Below, in pieces: positions 16,882-24,876 of a stretch of DNA of 64,000 nt. Origin of the DNA: RBC038 sp041390625 (lineage in GTDB: Bacteria; Chloroflexota; Dehalococcoidia; UBA2979); NCBI GenBank assembly GCA_041390625.1, contig JAWKPM010000001.1:124001-188000 (forward strand), written 5' to 3'. The translations under genes and the position numbers were made by a program. How positions within the stretch are numbered: the first letter of the stretch is position 1; every line of letters begins with the position of its first letter. Under the pieces are notes generated by a model, which saw only the letters and a list, made by a program, of their open reading frames with translations, was not told the DNA's origin and did no database searches.

Positions 16882-16902
16882 CCGGCGCGCCCGCCGCGCC
16901 GG
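16882..16902 (+). other. 8 bp hairpin in the leader of the acyl-CoA synthetase gene
   Basis: CCGGCGCG (16882-16889), a 5-base loop CCCGC, then CGCGCCGG (16895-16902) form a perfect stem 41 bases before the TTG start. A smaller hairpin AGGGC-GTATA-GCCCT lies just upstream. No T run follows either, so these are more likely leader structures than terminators. Confidence 0.4.
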
Positions 16903-16942
16903 ATTCGAACTTCGCGACGCACGCTAGAACCGGGGTCACGGC

Positions 16943-18466
16943 TTGAGCGACAACACCCACCCGCTGGACCCGATCTTCCACCCTCGGGCGACCGCCATCA
17001 TCGGCGTGTCGTCTCGCGAGGGCGGCCGCACGAGCTTCCTCGGATCGCTGATGGAGCAGGACTACCACCAGAGCCACGGGCTGTACCCGGTGAACCCAAA
17101 GCTCACCGAGGTCGCGGGCCTCAAGGCGTACCCGTCGCTCCTCGACTGCCCGGATCCCGTCGACCATGTGATCTCGCAGATCCCGGCGCACGCCGTCTCC
17201 GAGATGGTGGACCAGGCGATCCAGAAGGGCGTGCGCTCGATCCACTTCTTCACGGCCGGCTTCTCCGAGACCGGCGACGCGGAGCGCACCGCCATGGAGC
17301 GCGAGATCGTGGGCAAGGCGAAGGCCGCCGGCATCCGCCTGATTGGCCCGAACTGCATGGGCCTCTACGTGCCCGGCGTGGGCCTCGCGTTCATGGGCGG
17401 CTTCCCCAAGGAGCCGGGCAATGTCTTCCTGCTCTCCCAGTCCGGCGCGAACGCCGGTGACATCGTGGGCGGGCTCTCGAGGCGCGGTGTGCGCTTCTCG
17501 AAGGTCGTCTCCTACGGGAACGGCGCCGACCTCGACTGCCAGGACTTCCTCGACTACGCCGCCAACGACCCGCAGACGGAGGTCGTCACGGCCTACATCG
17601 AGGGCGTGAAGAACGGCCGCGCCGTCTTCGAGGCACTCAAGCGCTGCGCCGCGGTCAAGCCGACGATCATCCTCAAGGGCGGCCTCAGTGCGGCCGGGGC
17701 ACGTGCGGCGAACTCGCACACGGGCTCGCTGGCGGGCTCGGTCGACGTCTTCGAGGCGCTGTGCCGCCAGACCGGCGCGATGCGCGCCGCGAACATGGAC
17801 GAGCTGCACGACATGGTGGTGGCGCTCACGACGGAGCTGAAGACGGTGAAGGGCCGCGGCGTCGCGCTGGTCGGCGGGGGTGGCGGCTTCGCCGTGCTCT
17901 CGGCAGACGCCATCGCCGAGGAAGGCCTCGACACCCCGCCGCTGCCGGAGGACGCGCAGGAGAAGCTGCGCGAGTTCATCCCCGTCGCCGGCACGAGCGT
18001 GCGCAACCCCGTCGACACCAACATGATGGGCGGTCCGGACGGGCGTCGTCGCATGCGCGACACCCTCACGATCGTGGCGAATGCCGAGCCGATCGACCTC
18101 ATCTTCGCGACCGTCGGCGGCTGGGGTGGGCGCGGCCCGAGCCCGACCGGCGACGACGACGACGCCAGCTCGAGTGGCGACACCGGCGACGCCGACCCGG
18201 CGATGCAGGGTTCGAGCGGCAGCCCTGCCGAGCGTGCTCGGGAGGCCGCCGGTGACCTGGGCGCGCTGCAGGGTCGCGTGGGCGTGCCTTTCGTCGCAGT
18301 GCAGCGCGACCGCGGACCCTCGAGCTCCGAGGCGGCGAAGGCCTTCCTCGAGGAGTCCTACTTCCAGGGGATCGCCGTCTTCCCGACCGTCTCGCGCGCG
18401 GCCCGCACCGTGGGCCGGCTCCTCGAGTGGCGCACGCGCCGCGCGGGGCTGCCCGAGATCGTCTGA
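16943..18466 (+). CDS. ADP-forming acyl-CoA synthetase, alpha-subunit-like (no ATP-grasp part)
   Basis: A 507-residue protein with the CoA-binding domain first (AIIGVSSREGGR, about 18-29; IGPNCMGLYVPG, about 134-145), then succinyl-CoA-ligase-type flavodoxin domains. The phospho-accepting histidine is H259 in ANSHTGSLAGS. These enzymes make acyl-CoA and split ATP to ADP through a phosphohistidine relay, and need an ATP-grasp (beta) domain that is absent here, so the partner must be encoded elsewhere. An acidic, low-complexity insert (about residues 392-433: GDDDDASSSGDTGDADP) interrupts the second domain; I have not seen this in the family. Start: TTG at 16943 with only a weak ribosome site. 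Confidence 0.82.
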   Translation: MSDNTHPLDPIFHPRATAIIGVSSREGGRTSFLGSLMEQDYHQSHGLYPVNPKLTEVAGLKAYPSLLDCPDPVDHVISQIPAHAVSEMVDQAIQKGVRSIHFFTAGFSETGDAERTAMEREIVGKAKAAGIRLIGPNCMGLYVPGVGLAFMGGFPKEPGNVFLLSQSGANAGDIVGGLSRRGVRFSKVVSYGNGADLDCQDFLDYAANDPQTEVVTAYIEGVKNGRAVFEALKRCAAVKPTIILKGGLSAAGARAANSHTGSLAGSVDVFEALCRQTGAMRAANMDELHDMVVALTTELKTVKGRGVALVGGGGGFAVLSADAIAEEGLDTPPLPEDAQEKLREFIPVAGTSVRNPVDTNMMGGPDGRRRMRDTLTIVANAEPIDLIFATVGGWGGRGPSPTGDDDDASSSGDTGDADPAMQGSSGSPAERAREAAGDLGALQGRVGVPFVAVQRDRGPSSSEAAKAFLEESYFQGIAVFPTVSRAARTVGRLLEWRTRRAGLPEIV

Positions 18467-18483
18467 GCCTCGAAGCGACCAAC

Positions 18484-19380
18484 GTGGCGCCTCGGGTGCT
18501 GCTCGTCGGGCAGTCGTTCGAGGTGTGGCGCGACCCGCTCGGCTCGGCGCTGGCACGGGGCGACTCGGCGGCGCTGGTCGCGCAGGCGCGCTCGCAGCTC
18601 GAGGGTGGCGCACAGGTCATCGACGTCAATGCCGGCGCCTCGGGCGACGCCTCGACGCTGGCGGCCGCGGCGAGCGCCCTTCGCGCCTCGATGCCCGATG
18701 TTCCGCTCTGGCTCGACAGCGGCGATCCCGAGGCGATCGTCGCGGCACTCGAGGCCGTGCCGGGCCCCATCGTCGCCAATGCCGCCGCGCTGCGGGGCGG
18801 CGCCGAGCCGGTGATCGAGGCGGCGGCGCGCGTCGGAGCCGGCGTCGTCGTTACGCCCCGCCTCGCGGACCAGGCCGGGACGGCCAGCATCGAGGAGCTG
18901 CTCATCCTCCTCGGTGAGGGCGAGCGCCTCGCCGCCCAGCACGGCATCGAGGGGCCACTCTACCTCGACGCGCTCGCCTTTCCGCCCGCCCATGAGCGCG
19001 GCCTCGCGCTGCGGTCGATCGCACTGCTCCGTGCGCTCGCATCGAGGCGCCTCGAGCGAGGCAGCGCCTCGATGTCGGTCGTCGCGGTCGGGAACGTCGG
19101 TCACGGCGCACCGCCGAAGGTGCGCCCGGCGCTTCGGCGCGTGTACGCGGCGCTGGTCATCGGTGCGGGCGTCGATGCACTCATCACGCCGGTCGAGGAT
19201 CGTGCGCTCATGCGCCTGCTTGCCGTCCTCGAGGGCCGCGAACCCACCTCGACGCCCGGGCTCGCCTGGCTGGCGCGGCTGAGTCGGGCGACACGCCTCG
19301 GTGAGCGCCTCGAGCCGCCGCCGGCGGAGGTCGGGCCGGCGCTCCAGCACGCGTGGGCGCTGCTGGCCGGTCGGGCGTAG
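18484..19380 (+). CDS. Pterin-binding (DHPS-fold) protein, possible methyltetrahydrofolate methyltransferase
   Basis: About 298 residues with the dihydropteroate-synthase/MeTr TIM-barrel pattern. The strand GGAQVIDVNAGA (about 40-51 in this start) supplies the pterin-binding Asp and Asn; WLDSGDPEAIVAAL and PIVANAAALRGG correspond to the next barrel strands. This resembles the methyl-H4folate:corrinoid protein methyltransferases (AcsE/MetH module) more than folate biosynthetic FolP. No corrinoid protein gene is adjacent. The start is uncertain: GTG 18484 lies 17 bp after the acyl-CoA synthetase stop, while an ATG at 18427 would overlap it. It ends in a 98 bp gap before mutL. Confidence 0.68.
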   Translation: MAPRVLLVGQSFEVWRDPLGSALARGDSAALVAQARSQLEGGAQVIDVNAGASGDASTLAAAASALRASMPDVPLWLDSGDPEAIVAALEAVPGPIVANAAALRGGAEPVIEAAARVGAGVVVTPRLADQAGTASIEELLILLGEGERLAAQHGIEGPLYLDALAFPPAHERGLALRSIALLRALASRRLERGSASMSVVAVGNVGHGAPPKVRPALRRVYAALVIGAGVDALITPVEDRALMRLLAVLEGREPTSTPGLAWLARLSRATRLGERLEPPPAEVGPALQHAWALLAGRA

Positions 19381-19384
19381 CGAT

Positions 19385-19412
19385 CGTTACGTCGCCAGTG
19401 CATCGTTACGTG
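19385..19412 (+). repeat. Tandem CGTTACGT words between the pterin-binding gene and mutL
   Basis: CGTTACGTC (19385-19393) and CGTTACGTG (19404-19412) are 19 bp apart, about two helical turns. They lie in the 98 bp between two convergent genes, where no promoter is expected, so they may instead be a protein-binding or structural site. Further on, GTTCC-A-GGAAC is a small hairpin nested within CGACGG...CCGTCG. Confidence 0.4.
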
Positions 19413-19478
19413 CGATTCGGCAGCGTGCGACGGGTTCCAGGAACTACTGCCGTCGGTGTTCTGTCGCCTCGTTGGACG

Positions 19479-21323
19479 CTAGCGCGTTGAGCGGCCGCGT
19501 TCGGGGCGGCCGAAGGAGCGGTTCAAGGCCTCGCGGCTGAGGTGGAGCATCGTTGGGCGGCCATGGGGGCAGGTCAGGGGCTGCTCCGCCCGCTCGAGCG
19601 CCTCAAGGAGCGCGCGCTGCTGTGGCTCGTCCATGCGGTCGCCGGCACGTACGGCGGCGCGGCAGGCGAGTGCGGCCGCGACGCGATCGGGGGCAGGCGC
19701 ACCGTACTCGGCGAGCAGCAGGTCGAGCAGGCTAGCGAGCTCCGTCGCGGGCTCGGCGCGGCGCGCGAGCACGGCCGGCAGCGCCCGCACGAGGACGGCG
19801 GCACCGTCGGTCGGCTCGATCTCCCAACCGAGCCTCGAGAGCGCGTCCTGCTCCTCGGCCGCGACGTGGGCCTGCGAGGGCGTGAGCGCCGCGAGCACAG
19901 ACTCGAGCAGCGGCTGCTTCTCGGCATCGTCCCCGCGTGAGGCCAGGACCTGCTCGTAAAGGACGCGCTCGTGGGCGGCGTGCTGGTCCACCATCACCAC
20001 GCCATCGGCCGACTCAGCGACCAGGTACGAGCGGTCGACCTGTCCGAGGGGCCGCAGCAGCAGCGCCGGGCCTCGGACGTCGAGCGGCTGCTGCGGAGAC
20101 ACCTCGGACTGCGTGCCGGCCTCGATGCCACGAGCGACGTCGGCGTGCGGTGGCGGGGAGTCGTGAAGTGCAGGCGACGCTGGGCGCACTGACGCGAGCA
20201 CGGCACGCGCCTCGGTGCCGGGCATCGGCGCGCGTGGGACCACGGGCGCGGGCCAAGCGAACGGCAGCGAGGCGACGGGCGCGCCGGTGAGCGCATCGAG
20301 GACCGCGGCGTGGACCGCGCCGTGCACGAAGCGCTCGTGGCGCAAGCGCACCTCGGCCTTCGTGGGGTGCACGTTGACGTCGACCTGCTCGGGCGGCACC
20401 TCGATGCGCACGACGCCGACGGGGTGGCGGCCGGAGGGGAGGAGGCCCGAGTACGCCTGTTCGATCACGAAGTGCAGTGTCCGCGACGTCACCGGCCGGC
20501 CGTTCACCACGAGATGCAGCGCGCGGCGGTTCGAGCGATGCATCGAGGGCGCGCCGACCGCGCCGCCGATGCGCACCTCGGCGCCGGTCTCAGGGTCGGT
20601 GCGCTCGCCGTCGAGCGGCACGAGCGCGTCGGCGAGCTCGGCACCGTGCACCGCGGCGACGGCGTCGCGCAGGGCGCCGGACCCGGGGCTGGCGAACAGC
20701 GTGCGGCCCTCGGCGAGGAGGCGGAACGCCACCTCGGGATGGGCGAGCGCGGCGTCGGACACCACCTCGGCGACGGCACGGGTCTCGGCGCGGTCGCCGC
20801 GCAGGAAGCGCCGACGCGCCGGCAGCGCCTCGAACAGCCGCCGCACCTCGACGGTGGTGCCCGGCGCGGAGGGCGCTGCGCCGAGGCCGGCGTGGCGGCC
20901 GCCTCGATAGCGCGTGACGGCGGCGGCGTCCTGGCCTTGGGGCCGCGTAGTGAGGTCGACGTCGCCGGCGGCCGCGATCGCGGAGAGCGCCTCGCCGCGG
21001 AAGCCGAGCGTGCGGACGTCGAAGAGGTCCTCGGCAAAGCGCAGCTTCGAGGTGGCGTGCCGCTCGAAGGCGTCGCCGAGCTGCTCGGGTGCGATGCCGC
21101 AGCCGTCGTCGCGCACGCGGATGCGCTCGGCGCCGCCGCCCTCGATCAGGACCTCGATGCTGCTGGCACCGGCATCGATGGCGTTCTCCAGCAGCTCCTT
21201 CACGACCGAGGCGGGGCGCTCGATCACCTCGCCGGCGGCGATGCGCGCCGCCACGTCCGGCGGCAGCACCACGATGTGGGGCGGCGCCTCGAAGACGGCT
21301 CGGGAGGATGGCGGCGAGGGCAC
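19479..21323 (-). CDS. mutL: DNA mismatch repair protein MutL
   Basis: A 614-residue GHKL ATPase that couples MutS recognition to strand incision. N-terminal ATP motifs: KELLENAIDAG (E46, N47), the RVRDDGCGI box and TLGFRGEALSAI. The C-terminal dimer domain has the endonuclease motif DQHAAHERVLYE (446-457), the ACRAAVRAGD box and CPHGRPTM, so this is the nicking type of MutL found in bacteria without MutH. The middle linker is long and Pro/Ala-rich. Start: GTG at 21323, three bases after the mutS stop, indicating translational coupling in a mutS-mutL operon. Confidence 0.95.
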   Translation of the reverse strand: MPSPPSSRAVFEAPPHIVVLPPDVAARIAAGEVIERPASVVKELLENAIDAGASSIEVLIEGGGAERIRVRDDGCGIAPEQLGDAFERHATSKLRFAEDLFDVRTLGFRGEALSAIAAAGDVDLTTRPQGQDAAAVTRYRGGRHAGLGAAPSAPGTTVEVRRLFEALPARRRFLRGDRAETRAVAEVVSDAALAHPEVAFRLLAEGRTLFASPGSGALRDAVAAVHGAELADALVPLDGERTDPETGAEVRIGGAVGAPSMHRSNRRALHLVVNGRPVTSRTLHFVIEQAYSGLLPSGRHPVGVVRIEVPPEQVDVNVHPTKAEVRLRHERFVHGAVHAAVLDALTGAPVASLPFAWPAPVVPRAPMPGTEARAVLASVRPASPALHDSPPPHADVARGIEAGTQSEVSPQQPLDVRGPALLLRPLGQVDRSYLVAESADGVVMVDQHAAHERVLYEQVLASRGDDAEKQPLLESVLAALTPSQAHVAAEEQDALSRLGWEIEPTDGAAVLVRALPAVLARRAEPATELASLLDLLLAEYGAPAPDRVAAALACRAAVRAGDRMDEPQQRALLEALERAEQPLTCPHGRPTMLHLSREALNRSFGRPERGRSTR

Positions 21324-21326
21324 GCG

Positions 21327-23915
21327 CTATCCCTCGATGCCGAGGCGGTCGCGGGCTTCGCGACGGAGCTCGTAAAGCCGCTGGAGCGCCTCGAGCGGCG
21401 AGAGCGCGTCCGGCTCGAGCGTGGCGAGGTCCTCGAGCAGCGGGTCGGGCGCGGCCGCGGCCAGCGCGCCGAGCGGCAGCTGGGCGGCGGTCTCGCGGGT
21501 GGAGCGCGGCGCCTCGAGCCCGCGCGCGGCCTCGGCCTGGTGTAGCAGCTCGCGCGCGCGGTCGACGACGGCACGGGGCAGGCCGGCAAGCGCGGCGACG
21601 TGCACGCCGTAGGAGCGATCCGCGCCACCCTCGACGATGCGATGGAGGAAGACCACCTCCTGGCCGCGCTCGGCGACCGCGACCGAGGCGTTGGCGACGC
21701 GCGGCAGCGTGGCGGCCAGCGCCGTCAGCTCGTGGTAGTGGGTGGCGAAGAGGGTACGCGGCGTGCCGCCTCGGCGGTGGTGCAGGTGCTCGACGACCGC
21801 GCGCGCGATCGCCAGGCCGTCGTCGGTCGAGGTGCCGCGGCCGATCTCGTCGAGGATCACGAGCGAGCGCTCCGTCGCCTGGTGCAGGATCGCCGCCGTC
21901 TCCAGCATCTCCACCATGAACGTGGACTGACCGGCCGCGAGATCGTCCTGCGCACCCACGCGCGAGCAGAGGCGGTCGACGAGCGGAATGCGGGCGCGGT
22001 CGGCGGGCACGTACCAGCCGGACTGCGCCAGCAGCACGATCAGCGCCACCTGTCGCAGGTAGGTCGACTTCCCGCCCATGTTCGGCCCGGTGAGGATCAC
22101 GAGGTCGGCGCCCGCGCCCAGCTCGAGGTCGTTCGGGACGAAGGCGCCGCGCTCGAGGCGGCGCTCGACGGCAGGGTGACGCCCGGCCTCGATGACGAGC
22201 GGACCGCCCTCGGCGAGCTCGGGGCGGACGTAGCCGTGCTCGACGGCCTGCTGCGCGACCGCGGCCGCGACGTCGAGGCGGGCGACGGCCTCGGCGGCAC
22301 GCTCGATGCCGCGGCCAGCGGCAGCGACCTGCGCACGCACGCGATCCAGCAGCTCGCGCTCCGCGGCCTCGAGACGCTCGCGGGCCTCGAGGATGCGCGT
22401 CTCCAGCTCGGAGAGCGCGGGGCTGCGGAAGCGTTGGGCGTTCGCCAGCGTCTGGCGCGGCTCGTAGTCGGCGGGCGCGCGGTCGGCCTGCCCGCGCGGC
22501 GCCTCGAGGTAGTAGCCGAAGACGCGGTGGTAGCCGACCTTCAGCGAGGCGATGCCGCTGCGTGTGCGCTCGGCGGCCTCGAGCGCGGCCAGCGCCGAGC
22601 GCGCGTCGGTCGCCAGCACTCGCAGCTCGTCGATCGCCGGGTCGAAGCCGGCGCGCGCGAGGGCGCCCTCCCCCGGCTCGGCGGGCTCGTCGGCGATCGC
22701 GGCCGCGATCAGCTGCCCCGCCTCGTCGGCCGCGCCGAGCGCCTCGGCGACCCGCGCCAGCGCCTCGTGCGCCCTCGTCGCTGCGGCCACGGCCGGCAGC
22801 CGCTCGATGCCGAGGCGCAGCGTGACGAGCTGCTTCGCCGTCGCCGTCCCGGCCCGAACGCGCCCCAACAGTCGCTCGAGGTCCGGCACACCGCGCAGCG
22901 CCGCGCGCAGGGCGTCGCGTGCGGCGCCGTCCTCGACGAGCGCCTGCACGCGGTCGAGCCGCGCCTCGATGCGGGCCGCCTCGCGGGAGGGCCGTCCCAG
23001 CCAGTCGCGCAGCAGTCGCCCGCCCATCGGCGTGGCGGTGCCATCGAGCAGGTCGGCGAGGGCGGACTCGCCCGAGCGGCCCGGCGTAAACAGCTCGAGG
23101 CTGCGGCGCGTCGAGGCGTCGATCGCGACCTCGGCCTGTGCCGGCACGAGTCGGGGTGAGCGCAGGTGCGCCAGCGCCTCCGGCCAGAGCGCACGCAACC
23201 GCTCGAGCAGCGCGCCGGCCGCGCCGGTCACCGCGCCGCGCGCATCGAGGCCGAACGCCTCGACGCTGGCGACCTCGAAGTGCTCCTCGAGGGTGCGCGC
23301 CCCCCGGACGGGGTCGAACTCGCGCGCCGGCCGGCGATCGAGCAACGCCGCACCGAGGGCACTTGGCGCCTCGGCGTCCTCGGGCAGCAGCGCCTCGCGC
23401 GGACTCAGTCGCGCCCACTCGCCGGCGAGGTCGGCGGCGGACACCAGCCGGCACTCGAGCTCGCCCGTGGTGACGTCGCAGGCGGCCAGCGCCGCCGCCT
23501 CGCCCGGCCTCGAGGGCGGCACGAGCGCCACCAGCCAGTTGTGCGCCCGCTCCTCGACCAGCGCACCGGCGTCGACGGTGCCGGGCGTGACGACGCGCAC
23601 GATGCGTCGCTCGACGAGGCCCTTGCCCGGCGGCGAGACCTGCTCGCAGATCGCGACGCGATGCCCCGCCTGTATCAGACGGTCGAGGTAGCGGTCGAGC
23701 GCGTGGTACGGAATGCCGGCGAGCGGGATGCGCCCCTCGTCGCGGCCCATCGGGCGCGAGGTCAGCGCGATGCCAAGCGTCGCCGAGACCACCTCGGCGT
23801 CGTCATCGAACGTCTCGTAGAAGTCGCCCATGCGGAACAGCAGCAGCGCATCGGGGTGCTGCCGCTTCAGCTCGAGGTACTGCGCTCGCGCGGGCGTGCG
23901 CGCCGGTGTCGGCAA
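21327..23915 (-). CDS. mutS: DNA mismatch recognition protein MutS
   Basis: An 862-residue MutS. The mismatch-reading Phe-x-Glu is F32/E34 in MGDFYETF. The connector, lever and clamp domains follow, and the ATPase has Walker A GPNMGGKSTYLRQ from about residue 610, then DEIGRGTSTDDGLAIA and the C-terminal ATHYHEL. It has full family length with no missing parts. Start codon TTG at 23915, rarely used, with GGGGAG about ten bases upstream. A promoter candidate lies 22 bases before the start. Confidence 0.96.
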   Translation of the reverse strand: MPTPARTPARAQYLELKRQHPDALLLFRMGDFYETFDDDAEVVSATLGIALTSRPMGRDEGRIPLAGIPYHALDRYLDRLIQAGHRVAICEQVSPPGKGLVERRIVRVVTPGTVDAGALVEERAHNWLVALVPPSRPGEAAALAACDVTTGELECRLVSAADLAGEWARLSPREALLPEDAEAPSALGAALLDRRPAREFDPVRGARTLEEHFEVASVEAFGLDARGAVTGAAGALLERLRALWPEALAHLRSPRLVPAQAEVAIDASTRRSLELFTPGRSGESALADLLDGTATPMGGRLLRDWLGRPSREAARIEARLDRVQALVEDGAARDALRAALRGVPDLERLLGRVRAGTATAKQLVTLRLGIERLPAVAAATRAHEALARVAEALGAADEAGQLIAAAIADEPAEPGEGALARAGFDPAIDELRVLATDARSALAALEAAERTRSGIASLKVGYHRVFGYYLEAPRGQADRAPADYEPRQTLANAQRFRSPALSELETRILEARERLEAAERELLDRVRAQVAAAGRGIERAAEAVARLDVAAAVAQQAVEHGYVRPELAEGGPLVIEAGRHPAVERRLERGAFVPNDLELGAGADLVILTGPNMGGKSTYLRQVALIVLLAQSGWYVPADRARIPLVDRLCSRVGAQDDLAAGQSTFMVEMLETAAILHQATERSLVILDEIGRGTSTDDGLAIARAVVEHLHHRRGGTPRTLFATHYHELTALAATLPRVANASVAVAERGQEVVFLHRIVEGGADRSYGVHVAALAGLPRAVVDRARELLHQAEAARGLEAPRSTRETAAQLPLGALAAAAPDPLLEDLATLEPDALSPLEALQRLYELRREARDRLGIEG

Positions 23916-23943
23916 CGGCGGGGCGCTCCCCGGGGAGGCCTCG

Positions 23944-23972
23944 ATGGTACGTCACGCCTCGATGCCGCTCAA
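23944..23972 (-). promoter_or_regulatory. Candidate promoter of mutS-mutL
   Basis: On the minus strand TTGAGC (23967-23972), a 17 bp spacer and TACCAT (23944-23949). Predicted start about 23937, so the mutS leader would be about 22 bases. Confidence 0.45.
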
Positions 23973-23986
23973 TGCACGGCGAGGGG

Positions 23987-24397
23987 CTAGCCGCGCGTCA
24001 GCGCGCCGAGGAGGTCGCCCACGGTCTCCTCGCTCACAACCTGGCCGTCCTCGATGCGCAGGAACGCAGCACCGACATAGGAGAACGCCCGTCCGCTCGG
24101 CGGCAGCTCGATCCCGGTTCCCGGCAGTCGCAACGGCCCGGTGTGTGTGCCGGCCACCCGATAGCGAACGGCGACATCGGGACCCGCTCCGATGACAGTG
24201 TCGACCTCCACGCGTCGATCGGGCGCGGCCTCGCGGAATGCTGCCATGCGCATCTCCAGGGTAGCGGGCCCCGGCGGCAGCTCGTTGCCGTTCATCCGGA
24301 ACGTGATCCCCGGCGCAACGATGCCTGCGTCTGCCACCGGCGAGGAGGCGTTGAACAGATTGAGGTAGTCGCGAGCGATCGCGGCGGGCTCCGCCAT
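23987..24397 (-). CDS. SnoaL-like / ester-cyclase family protein
   Basis: A 136-residue NTF2-fold protein of the SnoaL-like polyketide-cyclase group. The signature is the opening helix IARDYLNLFNA, the conical-barrel strands ITFRMNGNELPPG and VRYRVAGTHTG, and the closing SYVGAAFLRIEDGQVVSE. Family members range from hydroxylases and cyclases to binding proteins with no known reaction, so the function is open. Strong ribosome site GGAGGTGTGAT before the ATG. It diverges from the TfoX-N gene and precedes mutS by 71 bp on the same strand. Confidence 0.72.
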   Translation of the reverse strand: MAEPAAIARDYLNLFNASSPVADAGIVAPGITFRMNGNELPPGPATLEMRMAAFREAAPDRRVEVDTVIGAGPDVAVRYRVAGTHTGPLRLPGTGIELPPSGRAFSYVGAAFLRIEDGQVVSEETVGDLLGALTRG

Positions 24398-24420
24398 ATC
24401 ACACCTCCGATTCGGCGAGC

Positions 24421-24450
24421 CTTATCGCACGAACCAGGACGCGTGATCAA
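24421..24450 (-). promoter_or_regulatory. Candidate promoter of the SnoaL-like gene
   Basis: TTGATC (24445-24450), 18 bp, GATAAG (24421-24426) on the minus strand, 24 bases from the ATG. The -35 is good; the -10 matches four of six positions. Confidence 0.4.
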
Positions 24451-24518
24451 CCGTCACGCCCTCGATGCCGCGGCTCACCGCGCGGCGCGGGCGCTAGATT
24501 CGCGTCGGAGGTGCGTCG

Positions 24519-24857
24519 ATGGCCGAACCTAGATCGCGGGCGAGCGCGGCGGGGGCCGCCACGGCCGAGGCGCTGGTGGACGCACTGCAGCCGTTCGGCG
24601 CGGTGAGCGCACGGCGGATGTTCGGCGGCTGGGGCGTCTTCGAGAGCGGGACGATGTTCGCGCTCGTCGATCGCGAAGGGGACGCCTACCTGCGGGCGGA
24701 CGAGGCGCTGATCGTGGCGCTCGAGGCGGAGGGATCGACGCGATTCCAGCGCATGCCGTACTGGTCGGTGCCGGCCGACGCACTCGACGACGACGTCGCG
24801 CTCCTCGACTGGGCGACACGCGCCCTCGCAGTCGCACGCGCGGCGAAGCGCTCCTGA
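24519..24857 (+). CDS. TfoX N-terminal domain protein
   Basis: A 112-residue protein with the TfoX-N domain: LVDALQPFGAVSARRMFGGWGVF, then MFALVDREGDAYLRAD and FQRMPYWSVPADAL. TfoX/Sxy regulates competence in gammaproteobacteria, but stand-alone TfoX-N proteins are widespread and unassigned. There is no TfoX C-terminal domain. Start: ATG 24519 with GGAGGTG upstream. Confidence 0.8.
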   Translation: MAEPRSRASAAGAATAEALVDALQPFGAVSARRMFGGWGVFESGTMFALVDREGDAYLRADEALIVALEAEGSTRFQRMPYWSVPADALDDDVALLDWATRALAVARAAKRS

Positions 24858-24876
24858 GCGAGGTCGGGGTGAGAAC

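Noticed and set aside
16895..16925. GGATTCGAAC looks like a tRNA T-arm on the minus strand (GTTCGAATCC)
   Set aside because: The flanking bases do not form a 5 bp T-stem, no acceptor or anticodon arm follows, and the place for the 5' half is inside the acyl-CoA synthetase coding start.
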